The translations under genes and the position numbers were made by a program. Shown here in pieces: positions 26,472-35,088 of a stretch of DNA of 64,000 bases. Below the pieces are notes generated by a model. The model saw only the letters and a program-made list of their open reading frames with translations, was not told the origin of the DNA and made no database searches. The number at the start of each line of letters is the position of its first letter. Position 1 is the first letter of the stretch. The DNA comes from Aureococcus anophagefferens (taxonomy: Eukaryota; Sar; Pelagophyceae; Pelagomonadales; Pelagomonadaceae), in NCBI RefSeq assembly GCF_000186865.1, contig NW_008705571.1, positions 365,702-429,701 of the forward strand. The letters run 5' to 3'.

Positions 26472-28125
26472 ATGGCCCCGTCGTCGAACTGGAACGTGCG
26501 CTGCACGCTGGCCTTTTACCCGGCGCTGACGATCTGCACGAGCCTCGCGACGTCGGCGCCGCTGGCGGCCTACATCCTGCTGCGCACGGGCAGCAACGTC
26601 AAGGTCGGGCTGGCCGTGGGCGCCCAGGGCGTCGCGAACCTGCTGGCGGCGTTCCCGGCCGCGTGGCTCGGGGACCGCTGGTCGCGGCCGATGGTCATCC
26701 GCGTCGCCGCGGCGCTCGGCGTCGGCGGCATGTCGGCGCTCGGCGCGAGCGTGCTGTCGCCGGGGCTGGAGCGGCACGCGCGCGTCCAGTACGGCGCCAT
26801 CTGCGGCGCGCTCTTGATTTTGGGCCTCTTCATGGGCGGCCACTCGTCGTCCGTCGAGGCGCTCTTCGGCGACAGCGTCGAGTCCGGCCGGCGGTCCGCG
26901 CTCTACGCGCGCAAGTCCGCGCTCAAGGTCCTGGGCAACGCCGCGGGGCCGCTGGTCTCCATCGCCGTCTTCGCGTCCCTGGGCGACGAGTGGCGGAAGG
27001 GCGAGCTGGAGGTCGTCATCGCGTGCGGGTGCTGCTTCTTCGTCTTACCGGCCGCGCTCGCGTGCAGCCTCGGCGAGGCGCACACGCTCGGCGGGTCGCT
27101 GAGCGAGTCGCTGCTGAGCGGCGGCGGCCGCGAGAGCGAGAGCGCGCCGCGGAAGACGGACCGGGCGACGGAGGTGCGCATCGCGGCCACGGTCTGCGCG
27201 GCGGACGTCGTGTCGATGCTCGGCAGCGGCATGACGATCAAGTTCTTCCCGCTCTTCTTCTGGAAGGAGGTCGGGTTGACGCCCATCCAGGTGCAGGTCA
27301 TCTACGTGTTGGCGCCGTCGGGCATCGCCGCCTGCTCGCTCGTGGCGCAGCGCGCGTCGCGGCGCTTCGGGCGGGTGCAGACGACGGTCGCGACGAAGCT
27401 CGCGGGCATCTCGCTGCTCGTCGCGATGAGCCGCGTCGGCGCCGGCGTCCGCCGACAACACGAGCGTACTTTTGTCAAATTTTTGTCGCAGGTCGGCGAC
27501 GGGCCCACGGTCGTCGTCCTGTACCTGCTGCGCACGTGGCTCATGAACTGCTGCATGGGCCTCACGCGGTCCGTGCTCAACGACTACGTGCGCAAGGCGG
27601 CGCGGGCCAGCGTCCCGCGGCTGTGACGATGTTCGAGAGTTTTGGACCGGGATGAAACATCGTTACCGACGTGCTTGGTAGGAGCGGGCGCGGTGGAACG
27701 CGGCCGAGTCCATCAACCTGTTCTCGTGGAGCGGGTCCGCGGCGCTGGGCGGGTACCTCATCGACCGCCACGGCTACCGCGTCACCTTCCTCGTCACGGC
27801 GGCGATCCAGTTCGTCGCGGCGCTCATCTTGGCGTCCATCGCGCTCCTCGTGCGGAGCGAGCGGCCGCGCGCGGCCGCGACGTCGCCCGACGACGACGGC
27901 GACGAGACCGCGTCGCGGACGTCGAGCGGCGGCTACAGCCTCCTGGATTTTGACGACACGCTCCGCCTCGACACGCCGCCCCACGAGATGACCGACGCGC
28001 AGATCGACGAGCTCCTCTCGGCGACGACGAACCTCGTCACGCCCACGAAGCTCCGGCCCGTGTCCGAGGGCGACGAGACCGGCGAGGAGGCGCCGCCGCC
28101 GGGGACCCAGTACACGACGCTCTAG
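26472..28125 (+). CDS. MFS transporter, three exons
   Basis: Proposed exons: 26472-27434, 27492-27599, 27682-28125 (504 residues). The major-facilitator fold is visible as about 11-12 hydrophobic segments. The family loop GDRWSRPMVIR sits between TM2 and TM3, and the repeat half begins at TEVRIAATVCAADVVSML. The block LLRTWLMNCCMGLTRSVLNDYV...RARWNAAESINLFSWSGSAALGGYLIDRHGY is characteristic of a eukaryotic MFS subfamily common in algae. Intron 1 (57 bases, in frame) has the direct repeat GTCGGCG at both ends. Intron 2 needs a GC donor at 27600 and AG at 27680-27681 to give VRKAERARWN; a GT donor at 27612 would add four residues. The C-terminal ~100 residues are cytosolic and acidic. The substrate is unknown. 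Confidence 0.75.
27435..27491 (+). other. 57-base intron with 7-base direct-repeat ends
   Basis: It starts GTCGGCG and ends CAG immediately before a second GTCGGCG (27492-27498). Removal leaves one copy and gives LLVAMSR|VGDGPTVVV. The first 22 bases form a hairpin (GTCGGCGCC...GCCGAC). The length is a multiple of three, so unspliced RNA also reads through. The layout parallels the introners but with no shared core. Confidence 0.7.
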
Positions 28126-28315
28126 TTTTGTTCTCGGCGAGGTGGCCCGCCCCTGGATCGTCGTCGCGATGGTGCTTATGATTTTGTCGGGGTCTTGCGT
28201 CGTCTACAGGGGAGCTCGCGAAAGGGGGCCGTCCACAGGAGGGGGCCCGCGGCCTGTCCGCAGGCGCCGCGTTGGGATGCCAACGCGGCGCCCTCTTCCC
28301 GCGTCCGCCGGACCT

Positions 28316-28738
28316 TTAAATCTCGTCGAAGTCGATGCCGATGTCGTCGTTCGCGTCGTCGCCCTCCATCGCCATGTCGACGGCGGTCTCGTTGATGCGC
28401 GCCGTCTCCGGGAGCTCGCCGTACTGCTTGAGGTTGCGCGCCTCGTCGGCGTTGTATTTGTGGATGATGTCGACCTTGTCGTCCTGGTACTCGCGGAGGC
28501 CGACGAGCACGATGTCGCCCGCGGACACCCACACCTTCTTGCGCATCTTCCCGCGGATGTGGCCCAGCCGCGTCACGCCGTCGAAGCAGTAGCACTCGCA
28601 GCGCCCGTTGCCGAGCATGCGCACGACCTGGCTGTACTCCTGGCCGGGCTCCTTGAATTCGAGCTGGCGCTTGGTCTCCTCGTTTTCGTTCTTCCCGCGA
28701 CGGCGATTCTTGCCTCCCTTGCCCTTATTCTTGGGCAT
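28316..28738 (-). CDS. EIF1A: Translation initiation factor eIF1A
   Basis: The 140-residue protein is complete. The basic N-terminus [19 protein letters not shown] is followed by the OB-fold (REL-equivalent [68 protein letters not shown]) and an acidic tail ending [10 protein letters not shown]. This is the standard eIF1A layout and length. The factor binds the 40S A site and works with eIF1 in scanning and start-codon selection. It is an essential single-exon housekeeping gene. Confidence 0.97.
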   Translation of the reverse strand: MPKNKGKGGKNRRRGKNENEETKRQLEFKEPGQEYSQVVRMLGNGRCECYCFDGVTRLGHIRGKMRKKVWVSAGDIVLVGLREYQDDKVDIIHKYNADEARNLKQYGELPETARINETAVDMAMEGDDANDDIGIDFDEI

Positions 28739-29023
28739 CCTGGATGGGTCTACCGCGTCGCGGCGCGGCGGCGGGGTCGGGTTCTCGCGGGGCCGGCGAG
28801 GGCGCGCGTGACGAAGGCCTAGGTGAGGCCGCCGCGACGCACACTCGCTCGTTTTGAGCTGATCTCCGGCTCGGCGTCAACTCGGCTGCACCATGCAGTC
28901 GACCGTGACGCTCTCGGGTGGCGCTCTCCGCCACTGCTCGTCGCGGCTGTCGCAGTAGAGGACTTCGCCGCCAGCGCCGCCGACGCCCGCACAGTCGCAT
29001 AGATCACCAGAACACAACCGACC

Positions 29024-30910
29024 ATGAGCTCCGACGGCCCGCCGGCCTACAACCTCGCGAACCACTACGCCGAGGACCTGCGCTGGGCCGGCCGCCAGCT
29101 CGTCTTGGCAAAGAAGTACGAGGAGGCCATGGTCAAGTACACGGACGCCGTGACGGCCTTCACTAGGAGCGGCTTCGAGATGGGCGTCGGCGTCTGCCTC
29201 ACGAACCGGGCCATCGTCGCCGCGAAGCTCGGCTGGTGGGCCGAGTCGTACTGCGACGCCAAGCTCGCCGCGCGCCACTTCCCCAAGTTCGCCAAGGCCT
29301 GGTTCCGCGCCGCCATGGCCCTCGAGCAGCTCGGCATGCTGCGCACGGCCGGCGCGCTCTACTACAAGGCCATCGAGATGAACGAGGCGCTCTACGCGAT
29401 GGCGACGCCCGCGCTCAAGCGGTGCCGCACGGCGAACATCGCGAAGCGCAAGGAGCGCGAGAAGCGCGAGCTCCTGTTGAAGCTGGAGGCCGAGAGCGAG
29501 GCCAAGCCCTACACGCTCGTGCCCGAGGGCCCGAGCATCGAGGAGGCGACGGTCGACGAGGTCGCGCTCGCGCCGATCGAAACCGAGGCGCGCGCGGCGA
29601 TCTCCGGCGAGCTCCGGCCGCCGCCCCTGGAGCCCCACGACTCGGAGGAGCCGCGCCTGTGGTTCGGCCTCGGCGCGGGCCGCTGCGGGCTGCACAGCCT
29701 GGCGACGCTCGTGAACCTCGCGACGGATTCCGCGGCGATGACGATGACGTCGAGCCCGGACTACCGCATCCTGCTCTGGGACCCGGGGGAGCAGCGGTCC
29801 GACGTCGTCGCGCGCAAGCTGAAGTCCCTAAAAAAGGGCCGGGGCGTCGACGTCGTCGGCGACATCAACTACGCGTGGCTGCCCTACGTGCCCGAGATCC
29901 TCGCGCAGCACCCGACGGCGCGCTTCGTCGTCATGCGCCGGTCGAAGCGCGAGTGCGTCGAGAGCTGGTTCTACTGGACCGAGGCGGGGTCCCTGCGCCA
30001 GACCGTGACCCACGGCACCATGGCCGTGCACGTGCACGCGAAGAACCACTGGATGACGCACGAGCAGACGGTCTACGACTTCAACGAGTGGGACCTGACC
30101 ATGCCCAAGTTCGAGGACGCGCGGGGCAAGCGCGACGCCATCGAGCGCTACTACGACATGTACTACTTCCGCTGCGCGCGCCTCGCGCAGAAGTACCCCT
30201 ACAACTTCCGGTTCTACGACGTCGAGGACCTCTTCGACGACATGAAGCTCAAGGAGGATTTGTTCGCCTACGTGGGCATCGACGACGAGCCCATCGACGA
30301 GTTCATCTGCGAGAACAAGCAGCGCTACCTCTACCTGACCGCCGAGGGCGACCAGCACGACGCGTTCCTCACGGGCGACTTCGCGGAGCAGAACGCGGGC
30401 GACGACAGCTCCGAGGACTCGGACAGCTCCGAGGCCGAGACGTCCGACGACGACGACGCCAAGCCCAAGAAGTCGAGCTTCTGGGACAAGTTCGCCGAGG
30501 GCGCGGAGAAGGCCAAGGAGGGCGACGCCGCGGCCGCGAAGCGCGACGCCGCGCAGGCGCGCCACGAGCGCGCGAAGAAGGCCCAGGAGGCCTTCGAGGC
30601 GTCGCTCAAGAACGGCGACTTCGACGAGCGCACGCCCAAGGAGCGGCTCCTCACGGTCGTCGTGCCCGCGGGCGCGTCCGTCGGCGACACGCTCCGCTTC
30701 ACGGTCCGCGGCGAGACCGTCTCCGCGGCCGTGCCCGAGGGCAAGAAGCCCGGCGACAAGTTCCAGGTGCCCATCCCGATCCGCCCCGACGACGTCGACT
30801 ACGCGCCGCCGCCGTCGCGGCCCGCCGACGAGCCCGAGCTCGACGCGGACGACCCCGACGCGGCCCTCGACGCGGACGAAGCCGCGCTCCCGATCAACGA
30901 CCTCGACTAG
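29024..30910 (+). CDS. TPR-sulfotransferase fusion protein
   Basis: The protein has 628 residues in three parts. Residues about 10-140 contain TPR-type helices (YEEAMVKYTDAVTAFTRSG, WAESYCDAKLAARHFPKFAKAWFRAAMALEQLG). Residues about 212-440 are sulfotransferase-like: WFGLGAGRCGLHSLATL (5'-phosphosulfate loop of PAPS-using enzymes), VVGDINYAWLPYVPEI, ARFVVMRRSKRECVESWFYW (3'-phosphate-binding Arg/Ser region) and FRFYDVEDLFDD. After an acidic Ser/Asp linker, residues about 540-600 contain LTVVVPAGASVGDTLRFTV and VPEGKKPGDKFQVPIPI, a repeated motif in many protist proteins. There is no signal peptide, so a cytosolic enzyme is expected. It is the first of four sulfotransferase-like genes in 11 kb. 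Confidence 0.75.
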   Translation: MSSDGPPAYNLANHYAEDLRWAGRQLVLAKKYEEAMVKYTDAVTAFTRSGFEMGVGVCLTNRAIVAAKLGWWAESYCDAKLAARHFPKFAKAWFRAAMALEQLGMLRTAGALYYKAIEMNEALYAMATPALKRCRTANIAKRKEREKRELLLKLEAESEAKPYTLVPEGPSIEEATVDEVALAPIETEARAAISGELRPPPLEPHDSEEPRLWFGLGAGRCGLHSLATLVNLATDSAAMTMTSSPDYRILLWDPGEQRSDVVARKLKSLKKGRGVDVVGDINYAWLPYVPEILAQHPTARFVVMRRSKRECVESWFYWTEAGSLRQTVTHGTMAVHVHAKNHWMTHEQTVYDFNEWDLTMPKFEDARGKRDAIERYYDMYYFRCARLAQKYPYNFRFYDVEDLFDDMKLKEDLFAYVGIDDEPIDEFICENKQRYLYLTAEGDQHDAFLTGDFAEQNAGDDSSEDSDSSEAETSDDDDAKPKKSSFWDKFAEGAEKAKEGDAAAAKRDAAQARHERAKKAQEAFEASLKNGDFDERTPKERLLTVVVPAGASVGDTLRFTVRGETVSAAVPEGKKPGDKFQVPIPIRPDDVDYAPPPSRPADEPELDADDPDAALDADEAALPINDLD

Positions 30911-30954
30911 GAGCGCTCGCGCCGTAATTTTCTTTTCTTCCCCACGGGAAATTG

Positions 30955-32697
30955 TTAGAACCCCCAGGAGGTCCAGGCGCGCTCGACCTTGCGGCGGCCG
31001 CACTTGTCCCGGAGCGCGTCGAGCTTCGCGACGACGTCCGGCGCCTCGAGGGGGCCGCAGACGTCCTCGACGTCCGAGAAGTCGACGTCGCCGCAGAGGC
31101 GCGCCTTGCCCAGCTCCTCCCGGACGTTCGGATGGCCCATGAGGTCGTTGGCGTCGAGGCGGCCGCAGAACTCGCGGTGGACGCGCTCGTAGAGCGCGAA
31201 GTCGTTGCGGTTGAGGTCGAAGTAGCCGCGGCAGACCGTCGCGTTTACGCGGAGCGCCTTGGCCCCGGAGCACTGCTGCTTCAGACGTGAGCTGGGCCGC
31301 GAGGCCATGAAGTCGCGGTCCTTGGACGCCGGCGCGACGTCGAACTCGCGGAGCGCGAGGCGCACGGAGCTGTTGTAGGCCTCGAGGAGGCCGAAGAACG
31401 CGTGGCGCCGGAGCGCGCGGAAGGCCGCGTCGACGTGGGCCGGGCCGAGGTAGGACGACGCGTTGCGGTAGCCGTGGCAGGCCGTGAGGACGACGCAGTT
31501 CGACCGGCCGCGGCACTGGCGCGCCTTGTCGCAGCCCGTCGGGTCGCCGAACATCTTCGTGGCGATGTCGCGGTACTCCTCGGCCTCGGCGAACTCGCGG
31601 AAGGAGTAGTGCTTGAACTTCTTCGTGCCCCGGCGCTCCGACGACGTGGCCCAGAGCCCCGGCCGCAGGCCGTAGATGTCGTGGTTCGGCGAGTGGCCCC
31701 GGTAGAAGTACGCGCTCGCCGCGCGCGTGAACGGGTTCCGCAGCAGGGTCATGCTGCTGTCGCCGGGCTGCCGGAGGCCGCAGCAGGGCCGCTCGCGCGC
31801 CGCCGTGGCGAGGTCCATGCCGTCGGGCGCGTCCGTCCAGTCGTGGACCTGCTCCGCGACGGCGCCGGCCCAGATCGCGTGCGACGCGCGGTGGCAGAAC
31901 CCCAGTTCGGCTCGCTGGTTACGCTCACCGAACGCGGACCAGCCACCTTCGTTTCCGAACCCCGTGTGCTCCGGCGACTTCTCCGTCATGTCCTTCTCGA
32001 CGCTCTCGCGGCGCGCGAGCATGATCAGCCGCCGCTGGGCCTCCCTGTCGTCGCCGCGGACGCCGACGTCGCGGATCCGCTTCTCGATCATGTCGAGCGG
32101 CACGGCGACGCGCGCGAAGAAGGCCACGCGCGACTCCAGCGGCCAGACGTCGTAGGACCGCATGCGGTTCAGGACGCCGGATATGCCGCTCGCGGCCGTC
32201 GCGTTGCCGTACCGGTCGACCCGCGCCCACTTGCCGTTGACCCGCGCGTAGCTCCGCCGCCGCATCTCCTCGTCGGACATGGGCGGCCGCAGCGCGCTGT
32301 GGAAGAAGGACGTCCGCGTCTTCGCGAACCACTCGCGCGCGCAGCAGGGCATGTCCACGAGTTCCGCCATGGAAGACGTGTGGCGGCCGATGCCCGTGAC
32401 GAACGGGCACGTGCTCGACGACGCGTCGCACGTGAGATCGCTGACGCAGAGCCGCGGCACGCAGCACGGGTTCAGATGGACCGGGTCCGCCCCGCCGGGC
32501 GGCACCCACGTCGCGAGGGCCGGGTTCTTCTTGCAGGCGACGCGCCGCGCCAGCGACGCCATGGCCGTGCCGCCGGCCTTGGGCACGTGGGTCCAGTGCA
32601 CGGCGAAGAGCGACGCGCTGCAGTTTGAACGCGCGTCTGCGGTCCGTGGTATTGACGCAATCGCGATCCACGCGAGGGCTGCCGCCGCCGCAGCCAT
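30955..32697 (-). CDS. Secreted/Golgi sulfotransferase, tandem copy 1
   Basis: The CDS encodes 580 residues from the ATG at 32697, which starts a hydrophobic signal or anchor (MAAAAAALAWIAIASIPRTADA). The PAPS-binding loop HWTHVPKAGGTAMASL (about 35-50) and the 3'-phosphate site MTLLRNPFTRAASAYFYRG are typical of membrane-bound carbohydrate/tyrosine sulfotransferases (Sulfotransfer_2-like). Numerous cysteines (CCVPRLC, MPCCAREW, ERPCCGLRQ) fit an oxidising lumen. The acceptor is unknown; cell-surface polysaccharide sulfation is plausible. It contains 20 residues (about 248-267, between EHTGF and CHRASH) that its paralogue lacks, encoded by a 60-base insertion. The stop is at 30955-30957, just beyond the stop of the converging TPR gene. 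Confidence 0.85.
   Translation of the reverse strand: MAAAAAALAWIAIASIPRTADARSNCSASLFAVHWTHVPKAGGTAMASLARRVACKKNPALATWVPPGGADPVHLNPCCVPRLCVSDLTCDASSSTCPFVTGIGRHTSSMAELVDMPCCAREWFAKTRTSFFHSALRPPMSDEEMRRRSYARVNGKWARVDRYGNATAASGISGVLNRMRSYDVWPLESRVAFFARVAVPLDMIEKRIRDVGVRGDDREAQRRLIMLARRESVEKDMTEKSPEHTGFGNEGGWSAFGERNQRAELGFCHRASHAIWAGAVAEQVHDWTDAPDGMDLATAARERPCCGLRQPGDSSMTLLRNPFTRAASAYFYRGHSPNHDIYGLRPGLWATSSERRGTKKFKHYSFREFAEAEEYRDIATKMFGDPTGCDKARQCRGRSNCVVLTACHGYRNASSYLGPAHVDAAFRALRRHAFFGLLEAYNSSVRLALREFDVAPASKDRDFMASRPSSRLKQQCSGAKALRVNATVCRGYFDLNRNDFALYERVHREFCGRLDANDLMGHPNVREELGKARLCGDVDFSDVEDVCGPLEAPDVVAKLDALRDKCGRRKVERAWTSWGF
31897..31963. mobile_element. 60-base in-frame insertion with 7-base flanking repeat
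   Basis: Compared with copy 2 (34253-34263), copy 1 has 60 extra bases flanked by GAACCCC (31897-31903 and 31957-31963). Near its ends are CAGTTCGG (31903-31910) and TTTCCGAAC (31952-31960), which are partly complementary. No GT-AG pair matching the repeat was found, so it is probably translated rather than spliced. Confidence 0.6.
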
Positions 32698-32737
32698 GGC
32701 AGCCCCACGGCGACGACGGCGTCGGACGTGTGTCAAC

Positions 32738-33233
32738 TGGTTGAATCTGCGGGGGAATCGACGCGATCGGGACTTCGTCTCCGGAGCGAGCGACCTCGTC
32801 GTCGAGCGGAAAGACGGGTGGTCGTCGGAACGCGGGGCGGGGCCGACGGCTCGCGGATCGAAGACGACTTTCTTCGGCGACGAACGACCGCGGGCCCCCG
32901 GCGCCGGGACCGGCGCCGGGACCGCTTCTCCCGGGCGTTCACGATGGTCGAGGCCATGCGGGGAGGGGGCGGCACGGACGCGCCGCGACGAACAGACCAT
33001 CGAAACGAATCGAGCTCGTCGCCGATTCTAGGCGCTCGACGGGCCTCTTTTCGACGGTTGTCACCCTCAGAGGGGGGCGTGGCGGGTCGCGCGGGGGGTA
33101 TGGCAAGGTCTGGGGGCGGGGAGTCGGCCCTTTCGGCGCGGGACATTGCGTTCGTGTCGGTCTAAGCGAGCAAAACCTCCACTACGACTCCATGTCAGCG
33201 ATTCATTGGTCCGCTTACACAGACGAGGCCTAG
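32738..33233. other. Spacer between tandem sulfotransferase units
   Basis: About 496 bases unique to this position (not duplicated). It should contain the promoter of copy 1 on the minus strand. It is GC-rich with purine runs (GGGAGGGGGCGGC near 32960). The right third is more AT-rich (TTCGTGTCGGTCTAAGCGAGCAAAACC). No gene was recognised on either strand. Confidence 0.55.
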
Positions 33234-35039
33234 GCCGCGCTCCCGTCAACGACCTCGACTAGGAGCTCGCGCCGTAATTTTCCTTTTTCTTTCCCACGGA
33301 AAAATTGTTAGAACCCCCAGGTCCAGGCGCGCTCGACCTTGAGGCGGCCGCACTTGTCCCGGAGCGCGTCGAGCTTCGCGACGACGTCCGGCGCCTCGAG
33401 GGGCCCGCAGACGTCCTCGACGTCCGAGAAGTCGACGTCGCCGCAGAGGCGCGCCCTGCCCAGCTCCTCCCGGACGTTCGGATGGCCCATGAGGTCGTTG
33501 GCGTCGAGGCGGCCGCAGAACTCGCGGTGGACGCGCTCGTAGAGCGCGAAGTCGTTGCGGTTGAGGTCGAAGTAGCCGCGGCAGACCGTCGCGTTGACGC
33601 GGAGCGCCTTGGCCCCGGAGCACTGCTGCTTCAGGGAGCCGCTGCTCCGCGAGGCCATGAAGTCGCGGTCCTTGGACGCCGGCGCGACGTCGAACTCGCG
33701 GAGCGCGAGGCGCACGGAGCTGTTGTAGGCCTCGAGGAGGCCGAAGAACGCGTGGCGCCGGAGCGCTCGGAAGGCCGCGTCGACGTGGGCCGGGCCGAGG
33801 TAGGACGACGCGTTGCGGTAGCCGTGGCAGGCCGTGAGGACGACGCAGTTCGACCGGCCGCGGCACCGGCGCGCCTTGTCGCAGCCCGTCGGGTCGCCGA
33901 ACATCTTCGTGGCGATGTCGCGGTACTCCTCGGCCTCGGCGAACTCGCGGAAGGAGTAGTGCTTGAACCTCTTCGTGCCCCGGCCCTCGAAGCGCTCCGA
34001 CGACGTGCCCCAGAGCCCCGGCCGCAGGCCGTAGAGGTCGTTGTTCGGCGAGTGGCCCCGGTAGAAGTACGCGCTCGCCGCGCGCGTGAACGGGTTCCGC
34101 AGCAGGGTCATGCTGCTGTCGCCGGGCTGCCGGAGGCCGCAGCAGGGCCGCTCGCGCGCCGCCGTGGCGAGGTCCATGCCGTCGGGCGCGTCCGCCCAGT
34201 CGTGGACCTGCTCCGCGACGGCGCCGGCCCAGATCGCGTGCGACGCGCGGTGGCAGAACCCCGTGTGCTCCGGCGACTTCTCCGTCATGTCCTTCTCGAC
34301 GCTCTCGCGGCGCGCGAGCATGATCAGCCGCCGCTGGGCCTCCCTGTCGTCGCCGCGGACGCCGACGTCGCGGATCCGCTTCTCGATCATGTCGAGCGGC
34401 ACGGCGACGCGCGCGAAGAAGGCCACGCGCGACTCCAGCGGCCAGACGTCGTAGGACCGCATGCGGCTCAGGGCGCCGGCGTTGCCGCTCGCGGCCGTCG
34501 CGTTGCCGTACCGGTCGACCTGCGCCCACTTGCCGTGGACCCGCGCGTAGCTCCGCCGCCGCATCTCCTCGTCGGACATGGGCGGCCGCAGCGCGCTGCG
34601 GAAGAAGGACGTCCGCGTCTTCGCGAACCACTCGCGCGCGCAGCAGGGCATGTCCACGAGGTTCGCCATGGACGACGTGTGGCGGCCGATGCCCGTGACG
34701 AACGGGCACGTGCTCGACGACGCGTAGCAGGAGATCTCGCTGACGCAGAGCCGCGGCACGCAGCACGGGTTCAGATGGACCGGGTCCGCCCCGCCGGGCG
34801 GCACCCACGTCGCGAGGGCCGGGTTCTTCTTGCAGGCGACGCGCCGCGCCAGCGACGCCATGGCCGTGCCGCCGGCCTTGGGCACGTGGGTCCAGTGCAC
34901 GGCGAAGAGCGACGCGCTGCAGTTTGAACGCGCGTCTGCGGTCCGTGGTATTGACGCAAGCGCGATCCACGCGAGGGCTGCCGCCGCCGCAGCCATGGCA
35001 GCCCCACGGCGACGACGGCGGTGTCGGACGTGCGTCAAC
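33234..35039. repeat. Direct tandem duplication, unit 2
   Basis: Unit 2 of the duplication. Its first 29 bases (33234-33262) repeat the terminal coding bases and TAG of the TPR-sulfotransferase gene (30881-30910) with one base deleted, so a non-coding remnant of the neighbour's 3' end was copied along. Homology ends at TGCGTCAAC (35031-35039), 43 bases upstream of its ATG at 34996 (minus). Confidence 0.92.
33308..34996 (-). CDS. Secreted/Golgi sulfotransferase, tandem copy 2
   Basis: The 562-residue protein is nearly identical to copy 1 (30955-32697). It has the same leader, PAPS loop HVPKAGGTAMASLARR and 3'-phosphate site LLRNPFTRAASAYFYRG. It lacks the 20-residue insert (EHTGF joins directly to CHRASH) and has three extra residues in ERFEGRGTKRF. 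Substitutions are mostly conservative or silent and the frame is open, so both copies look functional. Divergent transcription from the gene at 35089 shares a 92-base region, different from copy 1's upstream sequence, so the copies probably have different promoters. Confidence 0.85.
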   Translation of the reverse strand: MAAAAAALAWIALASIPRTADARSNCSASLFAVHWTHVPKAGGTAMASLARRVACKKNPALATWVPPGGADPVHLNPCCVPRLCVSEISCYASSSTCPFVTGIGRHTSSMANLVDMPCCAREWFAKTRTSFFRSALRPPMSDEEMRRRSYARVHGKWAQVDRYGNATAASGNAGALSRMRSYDVWPLESRVAFFARVAVPLDMIEKRIRDVGVRGDDREAQRRLIMLARRESVEKDMTEKSPEHTGFCHRASHAIWAGAVAEQVHDWADAPDGMDLATAARERPCCGLRQPGDSSMTLLRNPFTRAASAYFYRGHSPNNDLYGLRPGLWGTSSERFEGRGTKRFKHYSFREFAEAEEYRDIATKMFGDPTGCDKARRCRGRSNCVVLTACHGYRNASSYLGPAHVDAAFRALRRHAFFGLLEAYNSSVRLALREFDVAPASKDRDFMASRSSGSLKQQCSGAKALRVNATVCRGYFDLNRNDFALYERVHREFCGRLDANDLMGHPNVREELGRARLCGDVDFSDVEDVCGPLEAPDVVAKLDALRDKCGRLKVERAWTWGF

Positions 35040-35088
35040 GTGGGGGCAGCATCGCGGCGACATCGGCTTGTGGCCCTCGCCGGCAAGC

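Larger units (their letters stand above)
30881..32737. repeat. Direct tandem duplication, unit 1
   Basis: Unit 1 of a ~1.8 kb tandem duplication; unit 2 is 33234-35039. Identity is very high over the whole coding region and 3' flank. The left end lies in the last codons of the TPR-sulfotransferase gene, and the right end is about 40 bases upstream of the sulfotransferase ATG (at TGTCAAC, 32731-32737). It differs from unit 2 mainly by a 60-base in-frame insertion (about 31897-31956) and by lacking 9 bases. Confidence 0.92.

Noticed and set aside
31897..31963. Treating the 60-base insertion in sulfotransferase copy 1 as a spliced intron
   Set aside because: No GT/GC-AG pair fits the direct-repeat boundaries; the insert is in frame and open, so translation is the simpler reading.
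30881..35039. Assembly duplication of one sulfotransferase gene
   Set aside because: The copies differ by a 60-base insert, a 9-base indel, scattered substitutions and distinct flanks, which favours a real duplication, though long reads would settle it.
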